Below are positions 35,076-44,967 of a stretch of 64,000 nt of DNA, piece by piece; within the stretch, counting starts at the first letter, position 1; every line of letters starts with the position of its first letter. This DNA is from Mitosporidium daphniae (taxonomy: Eukaryota; Microsporidia). A program made the translations under genes and the position numbers. A model generated the notes under the pieces. It was not told the DNA's origin, did no database searches, and worked only from the letters and a program-made list of their open reading frames with translations. Location of the stretch: contig NW_013546622.1 of NCBI RefSeq assembly GCF_000760515.2, forward strand, positions 1 through 64,000. The letters run 5' to 3'.

Positions 35076-35899
35076 TGGTTTTTACAAAACAAAAGCGTGA
35101 ATTTACATTTTCAGCAGCCACATTAAATTTAACGATCGTTTTGAAAACCAGACGCCAATGTTAGCCCAATTTTCGCTTAAAGGGACCAAGAAACTGTTGA
35201 GGGTAGGCTCAAGAGGTTTGAACAAAATACCATCTCAAAGATAGCCAGTTTTTTACAAAAAATCGAGCGAACCACCAAACAAAAGAAACTGGAGTAAATG
35301 CAGGCTTTGAAGATTTGGACAATCAAAAGAAATCGAGTTTGGCAATAGTTTGGGGCTTTCTTGATGGCGAAAGCAAATGGCTGCTTAAACTTTTACTGGC
35401 CTTTGCTGTATTTTTGCGAGCATTTAGATCCGATACCAGAAGCCATCTAATCTGAAAAGGAGAAGCGTTATACTATAGCGTACGGGGTTTATGAAACGTT
35501 TCATTTGCGAATATTGCGTCTTATGAATGATAAAGACAAGAAACCTATGTGAAAATCCATCTAGCTTCCTGAAAACATATGGAAGCTTCTACCCTACTCC
35601 CACTTACAAGGTAGCATCTAATTTACGGCCCCAAGGATGGCATGTTTTTCCGGCTCGCGAGGAAAGATCACCGGTGGACTAGTTGGTGTTTCACTAAGCC
35701 CATCTTTCTACGATGACAACCTGCCCGGTTTAAAGGAAACACCTGGTGTGCGAAACGGCTTCAAAAGATATTCCTTAGAAAATTCAGTGCCCTTTGATTT
35801 GTATAGTAAACAATCAATATTAAGAAATCCCAATACGACTCGCATGCGACTTCAGTCTTAATTCACGACTTTATTTGGTGCGGTGGAATCAGCTCTTGC
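35076..35899. other. Gap with unresolved small coding frames
   Basis: Two possible small plus-strand genes lie here. An ATG at 35158 followed by a basic N-terminus could be spliced (weak GTTGAG donor, TAG acceptor near 35241) to a frame that ends near 35452 with one membrane segment (WLLKLLLAFAVFLRAF). A 74-residue frame at 35637-35861 has no match. Neither is supported by homology, so both are left as candidates. Confidence 0.3.
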
Positions 35900-36466
35900 C
35901 TATTTGCGCAAACCAAAAGAAACGCCACACCCGCAAGGGTCCTCTACACGAGAATTATCCGTTATAATGAACTTTGACCCAATTAGTTCGCGGCTATAAT
36001 CCAGCGTCGAATCTTTGATAAGATCGAGAGATTTGCGATCGATTACAATTAGACCGCCCTCGCGCTCGTTATGCATGCAAACGTGGAGCTTGCTATTTTA
36101 AATGGCCACTAAATGCTTACTAAACATTCTGGGCATCATCGATGATGCTGTCTATGGTCGCTATGTTTTGAAGCGAAAAAAGATATTGGAACCCGTGACA
36201 GCCCCCTACATCCACTTTGAGATGCAGCCCAGAGTGGAAAGACGATTTGATTTCTTTAAGCTTCTACACGTAAATAAAGTAGTGCCCACATCAAACGCAG
36301 ATTTGGTAACGACGAAGCAGGTATTTGGAGAATCCGGGGCACAAATCCGGATCGATTTTGAAATCGTAGATCTTGACGAGAGCAAGGCTTGCTGAATCGG
36401 TCTGATTTGCCTTAGAAGCGTCCAAGCACGGGCATTTTTCAAATGACCACCTGCGCAAAGTACCAT
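35900..36466 (-). CDS. ISA1: A-type Fe-S cluster assembly protein (ISA1/ISA2)
   Basis: Three exons on the minus strand, 36466-36290, 36263-36121 and 36092-35900, with introns of 26 and 28 nt; 170 residues. A-type carriers receive clusters and pass them to mitochondrial [4Fe-4S] enzymes. All three ligand cysteines are visible: GGCHGFQY and the C-terminal CGCGVSF. The block VTKSAFDKLKEI fits the first helix, and IDRKSLDLIKDSTLDYSRELIGSKFIITDN fits the core. The first 45 residues are basic and Ser/Arg-rich, a likely mitochondrial presequence. Whether it is ISA1 or ISA2 is not settled. The proposed start overlaps, in the opposite direction, the 5' end of the next gene by about 24 bp. Confidence 0.9.
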
Positions 36467-36781
36467 GGAATGGAGACAAGTGGTTGGGTGGGTGTGTCTG
36501 AGTTAGGGTTGAAATTTAGTGGTTTCAAAAATAATTTCGCTGCTTTTTATATGATGGACCCGACCCTTTTTAAACTGCAGTCTTGTGCAGCCAAATCTAG
36601 CAAACAGATTTTGGCCGTAAAAAATGCCGCAATGGATGCGTTGGATATAACGAGCGAATACCTGGCCTCGGTTCACCAATCGATTCTGGATGCCGCGGTC
36701 GATAGGATATCGCAAACAGACATCCTTTGCAAAATTATATGCATGCAGGCCCAATTGGACTCCTTTATTGCGCATCTGTAA
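36443..36781 (+). CDS. Small helical protein, unidentified
   Basis: 112 residues from ATG 36443, or 75 to 76 residues from the Met pair at 36551/36554. The later part (LQSCAAKSSKQILAVKNAAM, then ITSEYLASVHQSILDAAVDRI) is strongly amphipathic and would form two helices, like small subunits of tethering or kinetochore complexes. No family could be named. The shorter start is preferred because the longer one overlaps the ISA1 start region on the other strand. Confidence 0.4.
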   Translation: MTTCAKYHGMETSGWVGVSELGLKFSGFKNNFAAFYMMDPTLFKLQSCAAKSSKQILAVKNAAMDALDITSEYLASVHQSILDAAVDRISQTDILCKIICMQAQLDSFIAHL

Positions 36782-36985
36782 GTGGCAGTGGTATTTATTT
36801 TTAGTGATGATTTAAATGTCAAATTAAAAATCCTTCAAAATAAATTAAAGTAACATGATTGGCTGGATTTTAATCCTATTGAAGAAAATCCCCCTCCCAT
36901 TTATGCATATGGCATCCAATTGCGAGAGCCCCCCCACGGGATTTAAGAAAGAACAGTGTCAAGGAAAGACAAGCGAACTCAAAAC

Positions 36986-38155
36986 ATGATCAAAAATATA
37001 TTCTTTTTCATTCCTCTGGTAACTGCTGCTCTTTTCCGCGGCTCTGTGGCATCATCGGATTCGGCATTTGACCCGATATTCGATGAACACACGCTTACAT
37101 GCTATATCCCGCATCATAGCTCGAAAGAAGAATATCTTCCACAAGATATCTTCAAGTACAAGGTTAAGGACGATAAATGGTACCGTTCCAATAAGGCAGG
37201 CCCGTTAAGCGCCCGGAATGATGCGTTTCTGCAAATCGACCAAATTCCGGAGGATGTTCTCACGGCCAGAGACAAGATCTGCAGGGAGTTTATTTTGAAA
37301 AGCCTTGCAAAATTGCGCAATTCTCGCCAAAATCGCCACCACCGCCGCTGCGCTCGAAATAATATTTTACACACGGAAGAGAACTACTTAAAACCATCAA
37401 AGAAGTCTCAGGAAAAGAAGAAACGAGTTTGTAAGTTGGTTTGTAATGAGGATGAATATCCCATCAATGAGCTTAAACAGGGAAGAGGAAATTTTGTTTC
37501 TTATCAAAAGCCACTAAATTGGAAAAGTATCAGCAGCGAGCTTGGCACAGCAGAAAGCGCTAGCGCATCTAGATGTCCTTGCTTAAAAGGCGAAGTGATC
37601 CAAAAAAATTCTACAATTTCTCACAAGCCAACTTGCCCGTACACGAGTCGGATAAAGGATGAATCTCTTATTTCATTAGTAGGTTCAGGAGATCTATGTT
37701 CTCAGGTCAAAGCTCAGATGGCAGGAAAATCCTCAAAAGTAGATCTATTGTCCCCTTGTGCCCAAAATACACCTAAATATAGGGATTATTTTGGTTCTAA
37801 AAGAAATTTCCCTCAAAAGGGTTTATCGATCGAGCTGCCCGGAAGCATTCGAAACAGTACCACCTTTAGAAATTCCCAGGAAATAGGAAAAAGAATTTCA
37901 AATTTTGGTGCAAAACACAATACGGCCGGGTGTTCTTCTTGCACACTTAAAAATGAGCTAGATCCTCTATCTACTCCTTTGGCTAAGAAGATAACGCAGG
38001 ATTTTAAACTTAGAAATGCCAAATTACAGGGGATCGAAAATGACTTGGGCATCTTTGATGACTATGATGACGATGAATATGACGATGACTCCGATTATGA
38101 TGACGATGAAGATGACGACGAAGATTCGGAGTATTACGATGATGATGAGGAGTAA
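36986..38155 (+). CDS. Secreted protein with Asp/Glu/Tyr-rich C-terminal tail
   Basis: 389 residues. MIKNIFFFIPLVTAALFRGSVA is a signal peptide, with cleavage expected near residue 22. The mature protein is basic and Lys/Ser-rich with about eleven scattered Cys (for example CPCL, CSSC), and no recognisable domain or membrane segment. The last 35 residues are almost only Asp, Glu, Tyr and Ser (DDYDDDEYDDDSDYDDDEDD). A signal peptide, many Cys and a polyacidic tail in a presumed parasite genome suggests a wall, spore-surface or host-directed protein; calcium or polycation binding by the tail is possible. These roles are inference. A GTG in frame lies ten codons upstream and is not needed. Confidence 0.75.
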   Translation: MIKNIFFFIPLVTAALFRGSVASSDSAFDPIFDEHTLTCYIPHHSSKEEYLPQDIFKYKVKDDKWYRSNKAGPLSARNDAFLQIDQIPEDVLTARDKICREFILKSLAKLRNSRQNRHHRRCARNNILHTEENYLKPSKKSQEKKKRVCKLVCNEDEYPINELKQGRGNFVSYQKPLNWKSISSELGTAESASASRCPCLKGEVIQKNSTISHKPTCPYTSRIKDESLISLVGSGDLCSQVKAQMAGKSSKVDLLSPCAQNTPKYRDYFGSKRNFPQKGLSIELPGSIRNSTTFRNSQEIGKRISNFGAKHNTAGCSSCTLKNELDPLSTPLAKKITQDFKLRNAKLQGIENDLGIFDDYDDDEYDDDSDYDDDEDDDEDSEYYDDDEE

Positions 38156-38279
38156 TTCGCATGGCAATTATTCAGAGTTGGGCTTATAAATTTAATAAAT
38201 TTTACTGACACGGTCGACCATTGGCTGGAATAATTTCCAAACATTCAGTGGAGGTTTTCAAAGCATCGCCATGATGCAT

Positions 38280-38912
38280 CTAATTGTGGCGGCTAATGAC
38301 GGCAGATTGTTCTTTCGGCATCGTTTTTGCAAAGTCTCCATGTTCAAGATCAGAATCGCCTTCCGAAGAATCTGACGAGGAAAACTTGTCCGCAAACGCT
38401 TGCTCAAGCACCTCTGCGATGGTTTCTTGGGTTTTGACATAGTCGGGAATCCCTTTTGCATAGTACTTTTTTTCGGAAGGATTAAGTGCCGTTTCGATGG
38501 CCTTTTCTATTTCGGCCTCTCGTTCACGCTCACGATGCGGCTCTTCTTGGATGAATTTTGCCAGCTCGACCGCCTGCCTTTTGGATCCGATTCGGACTCC
38601 ATCGATGTTGCGACAAGAATCGTAGCTGGATGCTTTTCTTTTAGACATCCTGCCACCCTGGGCACGTAGCATGGACCCAAAGCCACCTTTGCCGCCATCA
38701 AGCTTTCCGGTAACTTCAACCACAAAAATGGGCCTTTTTGCGGAATTCAGTATTTGTGAGATCACATCTGCAAGTGAAGATGTTGCCTTTGCTCCATTTA
38801 GTCTAAATAAAAGATTTGGAATCGAAGAGAGCCAGTCAAGATCCCCGTTCACATCTATTTTGGCTGGCGAGTGTCCAAAGAAGCTAAGGAAGCATTGAAT
38901 GTTGTCGCCCAT
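38280..38912 (-). CDS. SDE2: Sde2, ubiquitin-fold splicing and genome-stability factor
   Basis: 210 residues from Met 38912 (MGDNIQCFLSFFG). The N-terminal 70 residues read as a divergent ubiquitin fold. It ends in LDGGKGGFGSMLRAQGG, the hallmark Sde2 GG-KGG site where deubiquitinases cut so that the C-terminal part starts with Lys and joins spliceosomes to help excise selected introns. After the site come NIDGVRI and helical charged segments, then an acidic Ser tail. The frame stays open for 83 further codons upstream, but that part is antisense to the histone deacetylase and unlike Sde2, so the shorter start is chosen. Its start is 39 bp from the deacetylase start. Confidence 0.88.
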   Translation of the reverse strand: MGDNIQCFLSFFGHSPAKIDVNGDLDWLSSIPNLLFRLNGAKATSSLADVISQILNSAKRPIFVVEVTGKLDGGKGGFGSMLRAQGGRMSKRKASSYDSCRNIDGVRIGSKRQAVELAKFIQEEPHREREREAEIEKAIETALNPSEKKYYAKGIPDYVKTQETIAEVLEQAFADKFSSSDSSEGDSDLEHGDFAKTMPKEQSAVISRHN

Positions 38913-38951
38913 TAAGCGGAAAAATAATTTTTGAAATTTAAAATTCACGAA

Positions 38952-40319
38952 ATGTCCCCAACATTTGTCGATTCTTCGTTCTTCAAAAACCCGGTCAATA
39001 GTTTTGTATTTCCCTCCAAACAGGGCACCTATGAATCGAGCGATCACACCAAGGGGGTAGAAGAGGATTTTAGCGATTTTTTTGCTTTGCATCCGATAAA
39101 TCGACAGGTCGTTTATATCCATGAGCCCTCGGTTGCCCTCCACCATTATGGGCCTGGACATCCCATGAAGCCGTACCGCCTTGCGCTAACGCATGATTTG
39201 GTGATTTCCTATGGTTTGCATGAGCGTATGCGGGTCTACCGTGGATACAAAGCATCTGCCCAGCAACTTTCGAGGTTCCACTCCGAGGATTATGTGTCAT
39301 TTTTACGCAGGATTACCCCAGACACTGTGCGTGCAGAGGTGCAAAGATGGGGGGCTCGCTACAATATCGGCGATGATGAATGTCCTGTTTTTGATGGGCT
39401 TTTTGATTTCTGTGCCATCTCAAGCGGATCTTCTATGCTTGCTGCACGGCACTTGGCCAGAGAAAACGCCTCCATAGCCATAAATTGGTCTGGTGGTCTG
39501 CACCATGCAAAAAGGGGAGAAGCATCTGGATTTTGTTACATCAACGACATTGTCCTTGCAATCTTAGAGCTATTGAAGGATTTCCCTCGTGTTTTGTATA
39601 TTGACATTGATGTCCATCATGGGGATGGCGTTCAAGAGGCATTTTACGTGTCCGATCGAGTGATGACGCTTTCATTTCACAAATATGGCGATTCTTTTTT
39701 CCCAAATACCGGGTCGTTCGATGAAATTGGTGCTCGCAGGGGCAAGAATTTTTCGCTCAATGTTCCTCTGGGAGACGGAATAGACGATGCATCGTTTGCT
39801 TACATCTTTGAGCCTATTGTTAGAGAAACAATCGAAACATTTTCGCCATCTGTTATTGTCCTTCAATGCGGCGCCGATTCTCTTGGGGGAGACAGGCTCG
39901 GATGCTTCAACCTGAGTATATCTGGCCACGGGGCGTGTGTTACCTTTGTCAAGTCTTTTAACATCCCACTGCTTGTACTCGGAGGTGGCGGCTATACTAT
40001 CAAAAATGTCTCTCGTTGCTGGGCATACGAAACGGGGCTACTTGTCGATACCATTATTCACCACGAAATTCCTCAATCAACAATACACCGCCAGTACTTT
40101 TCGCCTGAATATTCTTTGTACCCCACGGTGTCAGCTACTATTGCAAATACGAATACAAGGGAATATCTAGACTCGATCGTTGCCATTGTAAAGGAACAGC
40201 TTCGCTCAATTCAGGGAGCCCCTTCTGTTCAAATGCAAGAGATCCCCTTTGATGGAAATTCGATTTCATCCTCTGAGGATGAGGACGAATATGAAGATAC
40301 AGATAAACATGAGTACTAA
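38952..40319 (+). CDS. HOS2: Class I histone deacetylase (HDAC3/Hos2-like)
   Basis: Single exon, 455 residues. The deacetylase fold is complete: YGPGHPMKPYR, the tandem HH in GGLHHAKRGEASGFCYINDI, the zinc ligands in DIDVHHGDGVQEAFY and the downstream D of LQCGADSL, and the GGGGYTIKNVSRCW loop with the following Tyr. The segment QYFSPEYSLYPTVS and the APSVQMQEIP near the C-terminus point to the HDAC3/Hos2 branch rather than Rpd3. It removes acetyl groups from histone tails within a Set3/SMRT-like complex. The first 45 residues are an extra N-terminal extension, and the tail is acidic. It is divergent with SDE2 over a 39-bp gap. Confidence 0.95.
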   Translation: MSPTFVDSSFFKNPVNSFVFPSKQGTYESSDHTKGVEEDFSDFFALHPINRQVVYIHEPSVALHHYGPGHPMKPYRLALTHDLVISYGLHERMRVYRGYKASAQQLSRFHSEDYVSFLRRITPDTVRAEVQRWGARYNIGDDECPVFDGLFDFCAISSGSSMLAARHLARENASIAINWSGGLHHAKRGEASGFCYINDIVLAILELLKDFPRVLYIDIDVHHGDGVQEAFYVSDRVMTLSFHKYGDSFFPNTGSFDEIGARRGKNFSLNVPLGDGIDDASFAYIFEPIVRETIETFSPSVIVLQCGADSLGGDRLGCFNLSISGHGACVTFVKSFNIPLLVLGGGGYTIKNVSRCWAYETGLLVDTIIHHEIPQSTIHRQYFSPEYSLYPTVSATIANTNTREYLDSIVAIVKEQLRSIQGAPSVQMQEIPFDGNSISSSEDEDEYEDTDKHEY

Positions 40320-40932
40320 TGACCCCGCCCTATCTGTCTGTCCCATTTTGTGTAAATAGCGTATTATCTATTTGTGTATTAAAGAGTAGTTTTCAATTAC
40401 TTTGCTTAGAACGTACATTCCACGTTTTCAGCCATTGCAGATGGGTCGAGAAAATTTTGCTGGCCATGTCTTACAAAGGACTCGGATTTTTAGTGCAACA
40501 TGTTTTTACATCATTCCTTTGACTTTGTCTCTCATGCATTGGTCTGTCGGAGAAACGGTTCGCTCATTTCAAGAGGTTCAAAGTAAAAAATCATCCGAAA
40601 GTTGTATGTTTAAATATCCACAATCTCCACGAGCCAATCCAAAAAAGGATGCCAATACTAAGTTCGTTTCACGAAAATCCTGCACCTCTGCAATGTATGT
40701 GTTACAATTTAAAATTTAAGTTTTCAATCAAGATTCTCTCAGAATCGGGGTTTCCCCTAACATTCTGGAGCCGAAATTCTTGCACAATATAAACACCTCA
40801 CATTGTGTACCGAGACATCGATTGGAGGATGCGCGAATACAAAAATAATTAAATAATTCTAAATGTCTCGAACTAGTTCACATCGACCCATGCAGCAGGT
40901 TGCCAATTCGAGAAAATCAAGGCGTAAAAGTT
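40320..40932 (+). other. Unassigned gap with a small frame at 40441-40719
   Basis: A 92-residue plus-strand frame starts at ATG 40441 and has one hydrophobic segment (SATCFYIIPLTLSLMHW) and a basic C-terminal half. It could be a small mitochondrial or ER membrane protein, but no family matches. The rest, 40720-40932, shows nothing I can name. Confidence 0.3.
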
Positions 40933-41420
40933 CTAAAGAGCATATTTATTATCAAGATTAAGGCAAGTATACCCTCTTTTCATCTCTTCAAGAGTGGCTG
41001 CAAGATTCTCCTGATCACAAAATATCTGATCCGTTGCCAGTTCTGTGATATCCAGTAGGTTTATTCGCATTGCAGAGAGAAAAACATACAGCGAACAAAT
41101 ATTCCTAGTCAATAAGATAGAAGCATGTAAATACCCGAGCAATGCTATGGGGAATCTTAGAGGAATGCTTTGCTTGAAATAAGGATCCACTGACCAAATT
41201 GCTGAGGAATCGATAATTTCATATCCGAACGAGAGGTTTATCTAACGATAAGAATTTAAAACAAGGCAAGGTAACCAAATGCAGGATAAAAACATACATT
41301 TCCTCTTACGCTTTCAAGAGAAGCATTTGGTCCTAATTGCTGCAATTCATAACAGGAAAATGTAATTGTTTGAGAATTGCTTAGCACAATTGATAATGGA
41401 AGATCTCTGAAATGTGACAT
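40933..41420 (-). CDS. Unidentified 143-residue protein
   Basis: Two exons on the minus strand, 41420-41298 and 41241-40933, joined by a 56-nt GTATGT..TAG intron. Splicing gives one open frame with a balanced composition, including FSCYELQQLGPNAS before and NLSFGYEIIDSSAIW just after the junction, then a mildly hydrophobic middle and an amphipathic C-terminal helix. No family is recognised. It is the only clear coding frame in the first half of the AT-rich 40.3-45 kb stretch. The strong donor and the continuous frame on both sides support a real gene. Confidence 0.5.
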
Positions 41421-42316
41421 TTAGCAGCAAAATTCAATAAAGTTTCCGTGATGTGCAAGTTGACAGGGAACGTCTGATTTCGACGTGTTTACATATGTCA
41501 AGCACTGGTGAGGGCCCCCACAGTTGAGCAAAGAGTTTATCGCATAATTAATCACAATTCCATCCATGTATGTAGAGATTTAACAGCTTTTCTAAAAACT
41601 ACATCTACACCTACAAGATATGGGTCTCAAATAAATAGCATTTGAGCAGTACTGGCAATAAATTGACATCAGAAAGCCAGCATGTTGGGCTTTTGCTTTT
41701 AAAAGCCAGCATGCTGAATCTTTACTTTTAAAGGACAGAATATAGCTATGTCTTCATATATGCAGGTCCCACCTATGCACGGGCGACAGGTTTAAAATCA
41801 AATGCAAAATTGACGATGCAATTATACTGGCGTCTTATTGATGAAAAAGTGGACTTCATTGATCCTTTTAAAAGGCAAAGGGATAAGATTTTCATTTATC
41901 GGAGAAGTTCCAACAAACTTGCACAAATATGGGCAGTTGATTCACTGAAATTAATTAATTAATTAATTTTCGGCACATTATTTTTACATGAAAAGCCACC
42001 TGCCCAAATAGCAAATATTGACTGCTAATTTGCTGTTCTTTTGAACAGAAGCTCTAATCAACACTCCACCCGTACATTTGGTCTCCTCAATGTGATGCAG
42101 AACTCCTTGCAAAGTCCAAGTTCGAGGAGCTCACTCTTTCTTGTGGAATAAACAGTGACTTTAACACATGACACAAATCAGCGGGTCACAAGACCATATC
42201 AACATGCAAATCAACACGCAAATCAACTCACAAATCAGCTCATAAATTTGCACCTTTGATTTTAATGACAGAAACAAAAAAGCCAAAAGTCACATGTGAG
42301 TTGCATTTTTGAGCTG
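41421..42316. other. AT-rich non-coding stretch with short repeats
   Basis: About 900 bp with no supported gene. It contains a roughly 30-bp direct duplication beginning AAAGCCAGCATG (41674 and 41702), each copy followed by a T-rich tract. At 42199-42243 it has four imperfect repeats of CAAATCA plus 3-5 bases (GCAAATCAACAC, GCAAATCAACTC, ACAAATCAGCTC), just upstream of the homeodomain gene. These may be promoter elements. Confidence 0.5.
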
Positions 42317-42865
42317 ATGACAGAATCTAAAAAAGTCTCTCTTTGCCTACTCAAAATACAAGAAGAGAGCATTAAAACTTATAACAAAATTCTCGCTCTT
42401 TACAAGGATGTTTTCATAAGCGAATCCCGATTAATTACAGAAAACAGTAACCTTTTACAAATACTGGGACCGTTTCAGATAGACGAAACGATGCTTCTAA
42501 ACGAAAAAATGGTCTCACAGTTCAAAAAAGACTCGAATCTCGTCGAATTACTTGCAGTGAAATTAATCAGGGAGCGTGTTGCGAGGTTCCTAACCAACTA
42601 CGAAGAAGTATGTCTGATGGAGTCTGGGCTTGAGAGCAGCAGGCAAAGGACTAGCACCAAATTATCTGAATGTTCGTCGGCAAAGATTTGTGCTTCTAAA
42701 CAGAAAAGATTTTCTAAAGAGGTCATTGAATACATGGAAAAGTTCTTCAAAAAAAGCCCATACCCATCAGAGGCTGAGAAAGTCCTAATATCGCAGTATT
42801 GTGGCTTGACCAACAAGCAGGTGTCCAATTGGTTCACCAATAAGAGAAATAGAACGAAATTATAA
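42317..42865 (+). CDS. TALE-class homeodomain protein
   Basis: 182 residues from ATG 42317. The last 60 residues are a homeodomain: KQKRFSKEVIEYMEKFFKKSPYPSEAEKV with the three-residue PYP loop extension that defines the TALE class, then QYCGLTNKQVSNWFTNKRNRTK with the WF.N.R recognition helix. The first 110 residues are helical (IQEESIKTYNKILALYKDV and similar) and could mediate pairing, as in fungal HD1 mating-type proteins. In fungi TALE homeodomain proteins act as sexual-identity or developmental regulators. It stands alone in a gene-poor stretch and no partner HD2 gene was found in the window. Specific function is inference. Confidence 0.9.
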   Translation: MTESKKVSLCLLKIQEESIKTYNKILALYKDVFISESRLITENSNLLQILGPFQIDETMLLNEKMVSQFKKDSNLVELLAVKLIRERVARFLTNYEEVCLMESGLESSRQRTSTKLSECSSAKICASKQKRFSKEVIEYMEKFFKKSPYPSEAEKVLISQYCGLTNKQVSNWFTNKRNRTKL

Positions 42866-44363
42866 GTAGAATTTCAAATGCTTGCTTTTGTTAGAAATAA
42901 AATTTTGTGTTCCAGTGGTATGTTTTCAGCTATCTGGCATTGGATGCTGCCGTGGAATTTAGAATGTCAGATGCTAAATGTTAAGCGCCTTCTTGCTTTA
43001 AGACAAAGGCTGCACACATCGGCTTTTGAGCTTTTTCTTGCGGTCAGATGTATTATTGGAACATTACTTTTACAGAAGAAATAAGACCTAAAACAGCTTT
43101 ATAGGGGTAGTTGCAACACAAGTGAACGAGCACTTTTGTGTGACTTTTCTAACGCGGTTCTTTCCATGATTGGTCAAATAAAATTAAACTCAAATTATCC
43201 GATTTCGGAGTGTCCTTTTGATTTGATGTTTACGCTTTGATTGCTCTTGTCGATGTATCTATTGTTTTGATCAGCCACCAAACTTTCTCAATATGCGAAG
43301 GCTGAGATATTCATCTAAATGAGGACCAATATGGTGATGCGCGGTCATTCTACAAGATACTTGGCGAAAGTGAAAAGTCCTTTCAACAAATCGGACTTAA
43401 AAGGCGATCATATAAGAGACGCCACAAATGATGCAAATTATATGTCGAAAACTTGTCCAAGTGACCCAGTTCAGAGACTCAGGTGCATTTTCAAGGCTTA
43501 TGTGATACCCCAAGGCTACATTACCAGGAACACGGTCTTTTCGAGCCTTTTGGTAGTGTTTTTTAGATTTCAAAAAGATGATACAAAATGAAAAAAGCCG
43601 TCCTCAAAAGCTCATGGTGGCTGTTCACTTTATGTCGATGTTCCAAAATTCCTGCAAACGAAGATCAAACTTCAACTTTAGTATTGGGGCCTGGTTTACG
43701 GATCATTTTCTTGATTAGCTCTTGAATTGGAGCAGTTAGCTGTTGCGGATATATCACATAAACTACCCCTAGTTTCGTTAAACGTATCGCAAAATATAGT
43801 AAAAGACAGAGAATGCGTCTTTAGCTTCGACTTGCATTTATGTTCTTGATGAAGTCAAGAGGGCACATAGGTATTCCAGAGACAGTATAGCGGGCTACTA
43901 GATTTCTGCCGTGCATCAATAAAAGCCATATTTTGGAAAGCTTTTAAGCGGAGCAACCGATACTTTCCATAGAAGCATCGGATGCCAAGACGATTCTAAA
44001 AGAAAATACCCGATTGCAAAGCGATATTAAAAGAGCTAACCCCGTGAAAAAGATAAGCCTATAAAACCAGAAAATGAACCCATAGGATGTTGGAACAGTT
44101 TGTTGGAGATTAGTAGCAAGTTGCGGCTAATGTATATCTCTTTCATATCACCTTTCGATGCTTTCGTGTTGGCTATTTGAATGGGAGAAAAATGTGTATG
44201 AAGCTTTGTAGCCGAAGAAAGGGTCCAATCAGGCATATGATGCAGCCAAACTAGCCCACAAAATCGCAGCTTCCAGCCACTTTGTTTCAAGCAACGTATT
44301 GAAAATGCATCGGATATAGATCCAAATATACCTAACTAGCAGCTCAACGCACGATCAAATAGA
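42866..44363. other. Gene-poor AT-rich stretch
   Basis: About 1.5 kb with only short frames (for example plus 43319-43591, 90 residues, basic, one C-terminal hydrophobic patch). None shows a domain or a convincing spliced extension. No RNA gene was recognised by eye. Confidence 0.4.
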
Positions 44364-44645
44364 ATGCCGAGTATCTGCAGTCACCTCATGGAGTTTGTGA
44401 GGTTTATTTCTAATGTTGCCTGTCTTTGTATGGGCATTTTTATTTATGTTTGGATCTCTTCCAAAAAAGCTATCCGGCTGATGATGGTTCCTTGCCAATT
44501 TCCATCTAAGCATCAAATATTTCCAGCGCACCTTGTTGATCTTTTCTTGTCTCTGCTGTGTGCAGCGTATATGATGGGGTCTGGTTTCGGTCGTAATTTT
44601 CATACTTTTCCGGCACATGCATCGTCGTTCATATTGGAATTTTGA
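44364..44645 (+). CDS. Putative small membrane protein
   Basis: 93 residues from ATG 44364 with two hydrophobic segments (FISNVACLCMGIFIYVWI and HLVDLFLSLLCAAYMM). No family is recognised. The frame ends at 44645, and a second plus-strand frame (44642-44875) of basic character overlaps its end in another phase. A missed intron near 44585-44650 might join the two into one protein of about 150 residues, but I could not find a clean GT..AG pair. It is a candidate only. Confidence 0.35.
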   Translation: MPSICSHLMEFVRFISNVACLCMGIFIYVWISSKKAIRLMMVPCQFPSKHQIFPAHLVDLFLSLLCAAYMMGSGFGRNFHTFPAHASSFILEF

Positions 44646-44967
44646 TTAAAAAACGAAAGAGGACTTGGGAACATTCGCCCAGTGCTGGGTATTTGAGTGT
44701 CGAAAAATTCAAGACAGCGAGCATGCGCTACGCTGTAAAAAAGATGAGAAACAAAGCTGGCACCAGGCATTTTACAAATCTTGGTTCGTTGTATGACGAT
44801 CCAACGCCTTTTGAAGCATATCGTTCACGGTGCCATATTTGGCTGGTAAAGCAGATTAAAAAGGCGACTATGTAGCAAGCCATTGAGCTTTGCATAGCGC
44901 GGTCAAAATCGCACAGGTAACTACTATTGAATGCTGGAGGCTATTGGAGGCATCTGGGGTTTAATGA

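Noticed and set aside
38913-39161. 83-codon upstream extension of SDE2
   Set aside because: It overlaps the histone deacetylase N-terminus in antisense and does not resemble the Sde2 ubiquitin fold; the Met at 38912 fits better.
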